64,000 nucleotides of DNA from Paenibacillus nanensis. GTDB taxonomy: Bacteria > Bacillota > Bacilli > Paenibacillales > Paenibacillaceae. The notes below the pieces were generated by a model. It did not search any database, was not told the origin of the DNA, and saw nothing but the letters and a program-made list of their open reading frames with translations. Positions 1 through 8,633 of the stretch are shown here, in pieces. The stretch spans positions 1 through 64,000 of the forward strand of contig NZ_QXQA01000013.1 of NCBI RefSeq assembly GCF_003583765.1, read 5' to 3'. Each line of letters opens with the position of its first letter. Position 1 is the first letter of the stretch. The position numbers and the translations under genes are program-made.

Positions 1-1654
1 TACTACGTTGGAATTTCCCTCATTGCTGCCGCCCGTTACGACAAGGCGGAACTCATATTCCGTTCCTGGGTTCAAGCCTGTTACGGTTGCGGTAGTCGAA
101 TTCGTTGCAATCGGACCGCTTGTTGTCGCTATTTCCCACGTGCTCGCGCCTTTTAACGACTGCTCGACTACTATTCCCGTCGCACCCGTCACTGCGCTCC
201 AGCTAAAGTCAGCCGTGGTGCTCGTCTTCCCTGTACTCGCAAAATCGCTGACCGGTACCGCATCTGTCTTCACAGTTACTACGTTGGAATTTCCCTCATT
301 GCTGCCGCCCGTTACGACAAGGCGGAACTCATATTCCGTTCCTGGGTTCAGACCCGTGACGGTTGCGGTAGTCGCATTCGTTGCAATCGGACCGCTTGTT
401 GTCGAGGCTGCCCAAGCGTTCGCGCCTTTTAACGACTGCTCGACTTCTATTCCCGTCGCGCCATTCACTGCGCTCCAGCTAAAGTCAGCCGTGGTGCTCG
501 TCTTCCCTGTACTCGCAAAATCGCTGACCGGTACCACGTCCGTTTTCACGCTGACTACGTTGGAATTTCCCTCATTGCTGCCGCCCGTTACGACAAGGCG
601 GAACTCATATTCCGTTCCTGGGTTCAAGCCTGTTACGGTTGCGGTAGTCGCAGTCGTTGCAATCAGATCGCTTGTTGTCGAGGCTGCCCAAGCGTTCGCA
701 CCTTTAAGCGTCTGCTCGACTACAATTCCTGTCGCGCCCGTCACTGCGCTCCAGCTAAAGTCAGCCGTGGTGCTCGTCTTCCCTGTACTCGCAAAATCGC
801 TGACCGGTACCGCATCTGTCTTCACAGTTACTACGTTGGAATTTCCCTCATTGCTGCCGCCCGTTACGACAAGGCGGAACTCATATTCCGTTCCTGGACT
901 CAAACCCGTTACGGTTGCGCTTGTCGCATTCGTCGCAATAGTTCCTGTTGTCGAGGCAGACCACGTGTTCTGACCTTTCGGGGACTGCTGAACGATAATT
1001 CCCGTCGCACCTAATGTTGCGCTCCAGCTGAAGTTTGCTGTTGTACTCGTCTTCCCTGTGGTCGCAAAATCACTGATCGGAGCTGCGTTCGTCTTCACGC
1101 TGACTACGTTGGAATTACCTGCATTGCTGCCTCCCGTTACGACGAGCCGGAAATCATACTCCGTTCCAGGGGTCAAGCCCGTTACTGTCGCACTTGTCGC
1201 ATTCGCCGCAATCGGACCGCTTGTTGACGATAAGGTCCACGTATTGGCATTTTTCGGCGACTGCTGAACGATAATTCCCGTCGCACCGAATGCAGCACTC
1301 CAGCTAAAGCTCGCTGTCGTGCTCGTTTTCCCCGTACCTGCAAAATTGTTGATTGGTACCGCATCTGTCTTCACGCCTACTACGTTGGAATTGCCCGCAT
1401 TTCGGCCATCTGTTACGACGAGCCGGAAATCATACTCCGTTCCAGGGGTCAAGCCCGTTACTGTCGCACTTGTCGCATTCGTCGCAATCGTTCCCGTTGT
1501 CGATGTTGTCCACGTGTTTGCGCCTTTCAGCGACTGTTCGATGACAATCCCCGTCGCTCCCGATGCGGCGCTCCAGCTAAAGCTAGCCGTTGTCCCCGTC
1601 TTCGCCGTGTTAACAAAGTCGGCAACCGGGATCGGAGCTGGAGGGACAACCGTC
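1..1654 (-). repeat. Tandem 276-bp DNA repeats encoding Fn3 units
   Basis: The same block begins near 2, 278, 554, 830, 1103 and 1379, so units are 276 bp apart with one of 273 bp. The three units nearest the window edge are almost identical at DNA level, including synonymous positions; the two units nearest the propeller part have drifted more. This points to recent internal duplication or gene conversion. Confidence 0.9.
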
Positions 1655-2640
1655 CCTGCCTTGAATAGGCCAGATGCAAAAGCAAATACGCGATTATTAG
1701 CCGCTACCACATTCACGAAATTAGTCGAGGAGCTGGTCAAGTTCTCTGTTTCCCAGTTCACTCCATCAGCAGAAGAAATAATCGTTTCTGAAGTGCCGAC
1801 GGCATAAAACTTACCGACTCCAAACGTTACCGCTGTGAAGATCTTGCTTGCAGTTGGAGCATAAGTGACTTCCGACCAGCTTAAACCATTGTCGGAGACA
1901 TAGATGTAACCGCTATAACCTACAGCTACAAATTTCTCATTCCCGTATGCAATTCCTCTCAGTTCTTTGCCAGGGTTCGTTACTACTTCCCAGCTAAGGC
2001 CATCCGAAGAAGAATAAATATAAAATGAAGTTGAAGATGTCTTACCGACTGCATAGAACTTACCATTTGCGTAAGTTACGCCGTAAATAGCTGTTTTCGT
2101 GGAAAATGACACATCTGTAAAGCTGTTTCCTCCATCCTTTGAGGTCATGATCGCCCCATCCAGACTGGTATTCGGTTTCTCGCCTGTAACCACGATCGTT
2201 CCGTTCCCGTCGTGAGCAATCCCTGTCATGCCAGAGCCATTCACCGCTTTTCCGCGATTCACCCAATTCCCCTTTATCAGCGGGTCAGCACCATAGGCTA
2301 GCGTATAGATATCGCCGCTTGTGCATCCCATCACCCATATGCTCCCCGTAAAGCGCATACTTCTCGCCTGACATCCGAAATTTTGACCTTCTGATTTTGT
2401 CCAGTTGTCTCCATCCGTCGAAACAACGGGGTCGCCCGCATTCGTGACCATTACCCAACGTCCCCCGGGAACATCATTCCCGTAATCCGTTCTGTAAAAG
2501 TCTGTAGTACCGTTAGTTATCGTAACGTTCCTCCAAGTGCCCGTTGCCGCCTCTGCCGTATATACTCTTGCCCCCAGCCCTAATGATGTTAGTAGAACCG
2601 CAAAAGCAAGCACAGCTCGCATAACCTTAATAAAGCGCAT
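1..2640 (-). CDS. Secreted surface protein: beta-propeller-like N-terminus plus tandem Fn3-type repeats (3' end outside window)
   Basis: The frame is open from an ATG at 2640 to the window edge (at least 880 residues), so the C-terminus is missing. The ATG follows a purine-rich GGTGGAAAGAGGG box. Residues 1-32 form a signal peptide (basic start, hydrophobic core, AEAA before cleavage). Residues 35-325 carry repeats of the type AYGNEKFVAVG...SDNGLSW, as in BNR/sialidase-like or YCF48-like propellers common in Paenibacillus exoproteins. From about residue 328 fibronectin type III-like units of 91-92 residues follow, each with a W-T-LSSTSG...TGLTPGTEYDFRLVVT core. Six are visible. Role is unknown; cell-surface binding or adhesion is a guess. 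The opposite strand is also open over the repeats, but that is a shadow. Confidence 0.85.
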   Translation of the reverse strand, partial: MRFIKVMRAVLAFAVLLTSLGLGARVYTAEAATGTWRNVTITNGTTDFYRTDYGNDVPGGRWVMVTNAGDPVVSTDGDNWTKSEGQNFGCQARSMRFTGSIWVMGCTSGDIYTLAYGADPLIKGNWVNRGKAVNGSGMTGIAHDGNGTIVVTGEKPNTSLDGAIMTSKDGGNSFTDVSFSTKTAIYGVTYANGKFYAVGKTSSTSFYIYSSSDGLSWEVVTNPGKELRGIAYGNEKFVAVGYSGYIYVSDNGLSWSEVTYAPTASKIFTAVTFGVGKFYAVGTSETIISSADGVNWETENLTSSSTNFVNVVAANNRVFAFASGLFKAGTVVPPAPIPVADFVNTAKTGTTASFSWSAASGATGIVIEQSLKGANTWTTSTTGTIATNATSATVTGLTPGTEYDFRLVVTDGRNAGNSNVVGVKTDAVPINNFAGTGKTSTTASFSWSAAFGATGIIVQQSPKNANTWTLSSTSGPIAANATSATVTGLTPGTEYDFRLVVTGGSNAGNSNVVSVKTNAAPISDFATTGKTSTTANFSWSATLGATGIIVQQSPKGQNTWSASTTGTIATNATSATVTGLSPGTEYEFRLVVTGGSNEGNSNVVTVKTDAVPVSDFASTGKTSTTADFSWSAVTGATGIVVEQTLKGANAWAASTTSDLIATTATTATVTGLNPGTEYEFRLVVTGGSNEGNSNVVSVKTDVVPVSDFASTGKTSTTADFSWSAVNGATGIEVEQSLKGANAWAASTTSGPIATNATTATVTGLNPGTEYEFRLVVTGGSNEGNSNVVTVKTDAVPVSDFASTGKTSTTADFSWSAVTGATGIVVEQSLKGASTWEIATTSGPIATNSTTATVTGLNPGTEYEFRLVVTGGSNEGNSNVV

Positions 2641-2935
2641 AAGATCCCTCTTTCCACCAGTTCTACTTTCCTGCCCTACTAGAGGGCAATAAGGCCATTG
2701 CATGTCTATAGTCCTATATAAACTTCAGCGGCTGCCCCCTCTCAAAATTAAACTCGCATTCTTTTCACAACAACCGACAAATTTAGTAGAAAAAAGTCGA
2801 ATGGCATGTCATTATAGATATAGGATTTATTTTTCTCGTTTGCATAAAAATTCTAGTTGAACATCTGATATGATTCTACTATGAAGCGAGATACAAATCT
2901 AGTAATTTCATCCTAATTGCCTCAAAGGAGATGCA

Positions 2936-3409
2936 ATGATTCATACGTATCCTGTCGGAGAAGCTGACTCTCAATTTCTTTATGAGCTTTACGTTAGTAC
3001 ACGATGGGAAGAAGTAAGGTCTTGGGGTTGGGAGGAAACGATGATTCACCCGTTTCTGAAGCTGCAATGGACCGCTCAACAGCATTCCTATTCGCATCAG
3101 TATCCCGGAGCGGAGCATCTTATTCTTGCATATGACGAACAGAAGGTTGGACAAGCACTAGTAGCTAGAAGCGGCTCAAGCTTATCGTTGGTTGACCTGT
3201 CTATGCTTCCGGCTTGGCGCAATCGAGGGCTTGGTACATTGTTTATACAAGAATTGCAAGCGGAAGCCACCGCCGAGTCCATTCCGATCCGTCTCAGCGT
3301 CCTGCAGAACAACCGAGCGCTGCGCCTTTACGAGCGCTTAGGGTTTCGACACAAGGCCTACAACGGCCTGCATATCCAGATGGAATGGAGCTCTCTGCCT
3401 ACAAAGTAG
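2936..3409 (+). CDS. GNAT-family N-acetyltransferase
   Basis: 157 residues, ATG preceded by AAAGGAGATGCA. The acetyl-CoA loop is seen as RNRGLGT near residue 96, followed by the helix-strand pattern LQNNRALRLYERLGF typical of GNAT motif B. The substrate cannot be told from sequence. The stop lies 38 bp before the first of three tail-collar genes on the same strand, and no terminator is seen between, so the four may be one operon. Cytoplasmic; no signal peptide. Confidence 0.85.
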   Translation: MIHTYPVGEADSQFLYELYVSTRWEEVRSWGWEETMIHPFLKLQWTAQQHSYSHQYPGAEHLILAYDEQKVGQALVARSGSSLSLVDLSMLPAWRNRGLGTLFIQELQAEATAESIPIRLSVLQNNRALRLYERLGFRHKAYNGLHIQMEWSSLPTK

Positions 3410-3447
3410 AAGACTCTCCCATATAAAAAATTAAGAGGTGAACATTG

Positions 3448-3954
3448 ATGAGCGAATCCTATTTGGGCGAAATCCGTATGTTTGCAGGAAACTTTGCTCC
3501 TCAAGGCTGGGCCCTTTGCAATGGGCAGCTCCTCAGCATTGCGGAGAACGAGGCATTATTCGCTTTAATCGGCACGACCTATGGCGGTGACGGGCAAACC
3601 ACTTTTGCTCTGCCTGATCTGCAAGGGCGAATCGCGGTGCATCCTAACTCCAGTCTGCCGCGAGGAAGCAAGGCCGGTACCGAGACGGTAACGCTTACGC
3701 TAAATCAACTGGCCCCCCACACCCATGTGCCTAATGCCATATCAGCATTTGGGCAAGGCGATAGCCCCAGCAACTCCGTATGGGCGCAAACCAGCTATTC
3801 CAACTACACCAACCCTACCGGTAATACTCTTGTTGGCATGAACGCCGCGGCGCTATCACCGGTTGGGGGCAATCAGCCGCATGATAACATGATGCCTACC
3901 ACCGTTATATCTTTCATTATTTCTCTCTACGGGCTATTTCCGCCGCAGCCTTAA
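3448..3954 (+). CDS. Phage tail collar domain protein, paralog 1 (MdpB-like)
   Basis: 168 residues. An in-frame TTG lies just upstream at 3445, but the ATG at 3448 sits 7 bases after AGAGGTG and is preferred. The N-terminal half has the collar motif (YLGEIRMFAGNFAPQGW...LCNGQLL), the middle has LNQLAPHTHVP, and the C-terminus has QPHDNMMPT followed by a hydrophobic ending. This is the architecture of microcystin-dependent-protein/tail-collar family members found in many non-phage genomes. No other phage genes are nearby. Function is not established. Confidence 0.85.
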   Translation: MSESYLGEIRMFAGNFAPQGWALCNGQLLSIAENEALFALIGTTYGGDGQTTFALPDLQGRIAVHPNSSLPRGSKAGTETVTLTLNQLAPHTHVPNAISAFGQGDSPSNSVWAQTSYSNYTNPTGNTLVGMNAAALSPVGGNQPHDNMMPTTVISFIISLYGLFPPQP

Positions 3955-3984
3955 TCGACAATTACCTAACTAGGAGGTCTTTCT

Positions 3985-4482
3985 ATGTCTGAACCGTTTA
4001 TAGGTGAAATTCGTTTGTTTGCCAATAATTACGCTCCGCGAGGCTGGATGTTTTGCGAAGGACAGATCCTGCAAATCAATACGAACCAAGCTTTATATTC
4101 CATATTGGGCAATGTATACGGGGGCAACGGCGTAACGACCTTCGCGCTACCCGATTACCGCGGCCGCGTCCCGATTCATGTCAGCCCTACGATTCCGCTT
4201 GGAACAAGCCAGGGAGAAGCGGCGCACACCCTTACCGTCAATGAAATCCCGCAGCATACCCACCAAGTTTCAGGATCGTCCAATCCGGCAAGCGCTCCAT
4301 CGCCCCAAACCAACGTTTGGTCGGTCATAGACAACGCCTATGATCCGGCAGCAACGCTCGAGAATATGAGCAGCAGTGCGATTGGCATTGCCGGCGGAGG
4401 GCAAGCTCACAACAACATGCAGCCATACTTGGTTCTTAATTATGCAATCGCAGTTCAGGGAATTTTCCCAAGCAGAAACTAA
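3985..4482 (+). CDS. Phage tail collar domain protein, paralog 2
   Basis: 165 residues, ATG after TAGGAGGTC. Same layout as its neighbours: FIGEIRLFANNYAPRGW at the start, NEIPQHTHQV in the middle, AHNNMQPYLVLNYAIAVQG at the end. It lies 30 bp after paralog 1 and 15 bp before paralog 3, so the three are almost certainly co-transcribed. Sequence divergence between the copies is clear, so this is an old triplication and may form a hetero-oligomer. That role is inference. Confidence 0.85.
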   Translation: MSEPFIGEIRLFANNYAPRGWMFCEGQILQINTNQALYSILGNVYGGNGVTTFALPDYRGRVPIHVSPTIPLGTSQGEAAHTLTVNEIPQHTHQVSGSSNPASAPSPQTNVWSVIDNAYDPAATLENMSSSAIGIAGGGQAHNNMQPYLVLNYAIAVQGIFPSRN

Positions 4483-4497
4483 TAAGGAGGTCTTCAC

Positions 4498-5034
4498 ATG
4501 GCAGACGCGTATATCGGAGAAATTCGAATTTTTGCGGGTAACTTTGCCCCGAAGGGCTGGGCGCTTTGCAATGGGCAGCTTATGTCTATTGCCCAAAACA
4601 CCGCGTTGTTCTCGATCCTAGGCGTACAATACGGCGGTGACGGAAAAACGACTTTTGCTTTGCCTAATTTGATGGGCTCCGCTACCATGAATCAAGGCAG
4701 CGGCGCCGGACTTACGCCGCGCAGTATGGGACAAAAGGTTGGGAGCTCCGCTGTTACGCTGCTCACAAACCAAATTCCTAGCCATACCCATATACCGCAA
4801 GCTGTCGATGCTTCAGGAACAGCCAACACTCCGGGACAAAACGTCTGGGCACAAAACCCGCCGCTTGACGACTTTTCGCCGCCTCAGAACTTGTATGATC
4901 CTGCAGTTAACGTCCAAATGTCTCCTGTTGCTCTCAATGTAGCAGGTGGTTCTCAGCCGCATAACAATATGCAGCCTTACATCGCACAGAACTTTATTAT
5001 TTGCTTAAGCGGCGAGTTCCCATCGCGGGGTTAG
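4498..5034 (+). CDS. Phage tail collar domain protein, paralog 3
   Basis: 178 residues, ATG after AAGGAGGTC. Opens with YIGEIRIFAGNFAPKGW and LCNGQLMSIAQN, close to paralog 1, carries TNQIPSHTHIPQA, and ends with PHNNMQPYIAQNFIICLSGEFP. Last gene of the cluster; a terminator follows at 5082. As with its paralogs no signal peptide is visible and function is unknown. Confidence 0.85.
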   Translation: MADAYIGEIRIFAGNFAPKGWALCNGQLMSIAQNTALFSILGVQYGGDGKTTFALPNLMGSATMNQGSGAGLTPRSMGQKVGSSAVTLLTNQIPSHTHIPQAVDASGTANTPGQNVWAQNPPLDDFSPPQNLYDPAVNVQMSPVALNVAGGSQPHNNMQPYIAQNFIICLSGEFPSRG

Positions 5035-5081
5035 CAAGCCGAGCAAGTTCTTATAGGCCAGCATCATAAATGAATTAGGAA

Positions 5082-5125
5082 ACCCTTGATCCTTCAGGAA
5101 CACTGATGAATCAAGGGTCTTCTTT
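5082..5125 (+). terminator. Rho-independent terminator after the collar genes
   Basis: Arms ACCCTTGAT (5082-5090) and ATCAAGGGT (5110-5118), followed by CTTCTTTTCT. Placed 48 bp after the last collar gene. It may also serve the convergent small membrane gene at 5154. Confidence 0.75.
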
Positions 5126-5153
5126 TCTCTCGGCTTGCGAATCATTGAATCGT

Positions 5154-5414
5154 TTAGTTAAATTGTTCCCACGAAAGATAAACGGAAATCATGGCGACAG
5201 CAAAAAAGAGCAATGCAATTCGAGTACTTCTGCGAAATTTAATCCCATACGCCATAAAAAATATAGCTGCTGCTATTTTTGCTGCACCCTGGTAATAACC
5301 GTTAAAAGACGAGCTGCTAAACACGATCGCAATCAGCAGCATTGCGGAAATAACGATTTTAAACCACAAAGGCTCGCTTAGAAATTGTCGGTACATAAAT
5401 TTGATTCGATTCAT
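5154..5414 (-). CDS. Small membrane protein of unknown function
   Basis: 86 residues from the ATG at 5414. The frame is open further upstream, but this ATG follows a G-rich stretch at the right spacing and is preferred; an ATG two codons earlier is possible. Three hydrophobic segments are visible (about residues 15-33, 41-55 and 65-79) joined by short basic loops such as KFRRSTR. I do not recognise the family. It lies between two hairpins with related arms (5082-5118 and 5441-5478), in the same direction as the upstream ABC operon but beyond that operon's terminator. Confidence 0.55.
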   Translation of the reverse strand: MNRIKFMYRQFLSEPLWFKIVISAMLLIAIVFSSSSFNGYYQGAAKIAAAIFFMAYGIKFRRSTRIALLFFAVAMISVYLSWEQFN

Positions 5415-5436
5415 CGCCATTCCCCCCCATAAAATA

Positions 5437-5480
5437 AAACCCCCTTGAATCATCATGGTCTTACCGATGAATCAAGGGGA
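5437..5480 (-). terminator. Terminator of the natAB operon
   Basis: On the minus strand a 14-bp stem with one mismatch (arms at 5442-5455 and 5465-5478) is followed by GGTTTTATTTT. It lies directly after the stop of the permease gene at 5486. Confidence 0.8.
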
Positions 5481-5485
5481 ACCAA

Positions 5486-6796
5486 CTAAATTTTATAAGC
5501 CTTCATCGCCTTGCGAATCTCTTTCCAGCTAGGGCGCTTGCCGTACATCAGCACGCCTGTGCGGTAGATCTTAGCCGATACATAGACCGCAGCGTAGATG
5601 GCTACGAGCAGAAGCACGATCGATACCGCGACTTCCCAGAACGGCACGCCTGTCAGACCGAGACGAAGGAGCATCACGAACGGCGAGAACAGCGGAATAA
5701 ACGACGTTACTTTAACCAGCATGCTGTCCGGCGTATTCAAGCTGAAGATTGCGATATAGAAGCCGGCCAGCGAAATAATCGTCATCGGCATCGTCGCTTG
5801 GCCGAGATCTTCCGTGCGGCTTACGATCGAACCGACTGCCGCGTATAGTGTCGCGAACAGGAAGAAGCCAGCCAAGAAGTAGATAATCGCGTAAATGAGC
5901 AGCATCGGATCGATTTTGGACAGGTCGATGTCCAGGTCAAGCAAAGCGCCTTTGTTATGCGGCATCGAAGCGTTAACGAGCAGCACGATCACATAGACGG
6001 ACACTTGGCTCAGCACGACGATGAACATACCGAATATTTTGCCGAACATTTGTTTAAGAGGGGCAACGCTCGTAATGAGAATTTCCATGACGCGGGAACT
6101 CTTCTCCGCCGTAATTTCGGAGGCGATAAGCTGCCCCGACGTCATAATGGCCATGAACAAGAAGATGATGATGATATAGATCAAGCCCATGTTGACCCCT
6201 TGCTCCGCCGGCGTCTTGCCTGATGTTTCGCCATCCACCGTGGAGATTTGAACCGAATCGATCTCGATTGGAGCATTCAGCATGCTGAGCTGCTCATCCG
6301 TTAATCCCGCATCCTGCAGAACAGTTGTGGTGCGAATCGTTTGCAGCGCGGTTTGGAGGTTGCCCGTCAGCGAAAATTCCATCATTTTCTCCGACTTATA
6401 CGTCATCTCGGGGAAGCCGTTGCCCGTTGCATTCGAACCGAAGTCCAAATAACCGCTTATTTGTTTATCTTGAATAGCTTGCTTCAGCTGTTCTTCGTTA
6501 GCCGCGGAATCGCCTTTGTCTTCGTACGGCACAAGTTTGATATTCGCGCCCTCTTGCGCCTCGAAATACGTCCTCAGGCTGTCGCCTGTAGCTGAACCCG
6601 CTGCGAGCTCTTCCCGCGCCGACTGAATATACCCGACGCTCGTCACTTTGTCGCCTTTATCGAACTGCGAAAGAATATAAGGAAGGTTAACCCCGACACT
6701 CAAAATGATTGCAATGACTAATGTTGTAATGAGGAATGCTTTGCCCTTGAATTTGTTGCGAGCCGTAAACCCTACTACTGTCCAGAAACTATTCAT
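5486..6796 (-). CDS. natB: ABC-2 type exporter permease, NatB/YhaP-like
   Basis: 436 residues from the ATG at 6796, which overlaps the end of the ATPase gene and follows AGGTGA. An in-frame GTG three codons earlier is a less likely start. One hydrophobic segment near residues 20-40 is followed by a large extracytoplasmic domain (to about 205), then five or six membrane segments, the pattern of the NatB/YhaP/YhaQ family. Such permeases pair with NatA-type ATPases in export of sodium or small toxic compounds; the substrate here is not known. Last gene of the 9780-5486 operon. Confidence 0.8.
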   Translation of the reverse strand: MNSFWTVVGFTARNKFKGKAFLITTLVIAIILSVGVNLPYILSQFDKGDKVTSVGYIQSAREELAAGSATGDSLRTYFEAQEGANIKLVPYEDKGDSAANEEQLKQAIQDKQISGYLDFGSNATGNGFPEMTYKSEKMMEFSLTGNLQTALQTIRTTTVLQDAGLTDEQLSMLNAPIEIDSVQISTVDGETSGKTPAEQGVNMGLIYIIIIFLFMAIMTSGQLIASEITAEKSSRVMEILITSVAPLKQMFGKIFGMFIVVLSQVSVYVIVLLVNASMPHNKGALLDLDIDLSKIDPMLLIYAIIYFLAGFFLFATLYAAVGSIVSRTEDLGQATMPMTIISLAGFYIAIFSLNTPDSMLVKVTSFIPLFSPFVMLLRLGLTGVPFWEVAVSIVLLLVAIYAAVYVSAKIYRTGVLMYGKRPSWKEIRKAMKAYKI

Positions 6797-7691
6797 GGCG
6801 ATCACCTACCGTTTTTATAAAGATTTCGTTCAATGTCGGTTCCTTAATCTCGAATCTCGTAACCGTCGACTGCGCCATCGCATGACGCAATATATCTCCG
6901 CCTACCGCTTCGTTCTTAATCCCAATCTCATACCCGTATTCGTGAACGACCACTCCTGTTACGCCGGAAATGCTCTCCAGGCCCTTCACTTCGCTCTCGA
7001 CAGCCAAAATCACTCTTTCTCTCGGGAACTGCTTCTTCAGCTCCTTGATGTTGCCTTTAAGTACGGTGTTCGAACGATGCAGAATCGTGATATTCCGGCA
7101 CAGCTCCTCAACATGCTCCATTCGGTGAGTCGAGAAGAGGATGCTCGTTCCGGAATCGCGCAGCTCCTTGACCGTTGATTTGAGCAGCTCGACGTTTACC
7201 GGATCAAGACCGCTGAACGCTTCATCCAAAATGACGATGCTTGGTTTATGATTCACGGCGGCGATGAACTGGATTTTTTGCTGGTTTCCTTTCGAAAGCT
7301 CCTCGACCCTCTTATTGTAGTACTCGGGAACCTCGAACCGCTCCAGCCAATATTTCAGGTTTTGATCGGCATCCTTTTTGGACATACCCCTCAGTTGGGA
7401 GAGGTATAAAATTTGATCGCTGACGCGAACCTTCGGGTAAAGCCCTCTCTCTTCCGGCAAATAGCCTAGCGTGCGAAGCAGCTCTTTGCTGTACGGCTTA
7501 CCGTGATAGTTAATGCTGCCGGCATCCGGATAAATGAGACCCAATACCATACGCATCGTGGTTGTTTTGCCGGCGCCGTTCGCACCTAGCAGACCGTAGA
7601 TTTCTCCTTCGCTCACTTCAAAGCTGATGTTGTTCACCGCCGTTTTGTCGGCGTACTGCTTCGTGACTTGCTCCACTACCAATGGTTTCAT
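6789..7691 (-). CDS. natA: ABC transporter ATPase, NatA/YhaQ-like
   Basis: 300 residues. Walker A GANGAGKTT at 36-44, signature LSKGNQQ near 132, Walker B IVILDE near 152, H-loop STHRMEH. The LSKGNQQK form of the signature and the 70-residue C-terminal extension fit the NatA/YhaQ branch. Its end overlaps the start of the permease at 6796, so they form one unit. It lies 15 bp after a second ATPase gene of the YtrB type, so two different exporters share one operon. Confidence 0.85.
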   Translation of the reverse strand: MKPLVVEQVTKQYADKTAVNNISFEVSEGEIYGLLGANGAGKTTTMRMVLGLIYPDAGSINYHGKPYSKELLRTLGYLPEERGLYPKVRVSDQILYLSQLRGMSKKDADQNLKYWLERFEVPEYYNKRVEELSKGNQQKIQFIAAVNHKPSIVILDEAFSGLDPVNVELLKSTVKELRDSGTSILFSTHRMEHVEELCRNITILHRSNTVLKGNIKELKKQFPRERVILAVESEVKGLESISGVTGVVVHEYGYEIGIKNEAVGGDILRHAMAQSTVTRFEIKEPTLNEIFIKTVGDRHE

Positions 7692-7706
7692 GCCATATCC
7701 CCTCGC

Positions 7707-8633
7707 TTACGATTTTCGTTTTCCTCTTTGATCCTGCAATAATAAAGTGCTCATTATTTCATCTAACTCAAGCGCTTGCCGGCTTACGATTTGAAGCCCC
7801 TCCGCTTCGCACCACTGCTCGGCATCAAATGCCCGGTTGGTCGTAATTCGGAATGTGCTGCCGCCGATCGAATCGACGCCGCACTGTCCCGGGATGCCCG
7901 CAATCTTATGCTCCGCAAGGCCTTCGCCCCTGACGAAAAACGTAAACCAGCTGCTGAACAGTTCATCCTTCTCGTAGACGCCGAGCACTCGCCCCTGCGC
8001 CATAAAGACGATATAGTCGGCAAGACGTTTAACCTCTTCGACAATATGGGAGGTCATCAGAATCGTTCGGTCTCCAGGCTCCATGTAGCGGTGAAGAAGC
8101 TCGATCATCGTCTTCCAGGCGAGCGGGTCAAGCCCGGAGGACGGCTCGTCGAGGAGCAGCAAGTCCGGCGAGTGGGAGAGCGCGATTGCGAAGTCGCATT
8201 TTCTGCGCATCCCTTTGGACATCTTGCCGAGCGCCAAATTATCGTTGACCTGCAGCGTCAGCAGCAGCTCCTGATAGCGGTTCACATCCCAGCTTTCGTA
8301 CCAGAAGCTGTTGAACCGCGCCTTTTCACTCGCCTTAAGCTTGCTCTCATGCTCGGACGGCTCCTCCGGCAAGTAGCCGATGCGCTGCTTCATATGCGCA
8401 TCATCGCTACGGCCAACTGCATGGCCGAGCACAGTGACCGTACCGTCATCCGGCTTCTCTAGATCGAGCGCCATCTTGAACAATGTGCTCTTGCCGCTGC
8501 CGTTTGGCCCAACGATAGCCGTAATATAGCCTGCCGGTATTTCCAGCGTTATAGGCCCGAGCTTAAAATTCGGCTTCCTCTTGGCAATGCCATTGAATCG
8601 GATAGCCGCTTCCTCCCTCAGCTCCTCCATCAT
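7707..8633 (-). CDS. ABC transporter ATPase, YtrB-like
   Basis: 308 residues. Walker A GPNGSGKST at 42-50, signature MSKGMRRK, Walker B LLLLDEPSSGLD, H-loop TSHIVEEV. The ATGA overlap with the preceding GntR gene (8630-8633) indicates translational coupling. In B. subtilis an ATPase of this kind (YtrB) works with the YtrA regulator and integral membrane partners, induced by cell-wall-active antibiotics. Here the probable membrane partner is the six-helix protein at 9055-9780. Substrate unknown. Confidence 0.8.
   Translation of the reverse strand: MMEELREEAAIRFNGIAKRKPNFKLGPITLEIPAGYITAIVGPNGSGKSTLFKMALDLEKPDDGTVTVLGHAVGRSDDAHMKQRIGYLPEEPSEHESKLKASEKARFNSFWYESWDVNRYQELLLTLQVNDNLALGKMSKGMRRKCDFAIALSHSPDLLLLDEPSSGLDPLAWKTMIELLHRYMEPGDRTILMTSHIVEEVKRLADYIVFMAQGRVLGVYEKDELFSSWFTFFVRGEGLAEHKIAGIPGQCGVDSIGGSTFRITTNRAFDAEQWCEAEGLQIVSRQALELDEIMSTLLLQDQRGKRKS

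Noticed and set aside
8..973. Long plus-strand open frame over the Fn3 repeats
   Set aside because: It is the antisense shadow of the repeated minus-strand gene; no ribosome binding site, and the repeats copy the open frame.
3985..5034. Prophage remnant as source of the tail-collar genes
   Set aside because: No integrase, capsid, portal, terminase or lysis gene is nearby, and collar-domain proteins are common outside phages.
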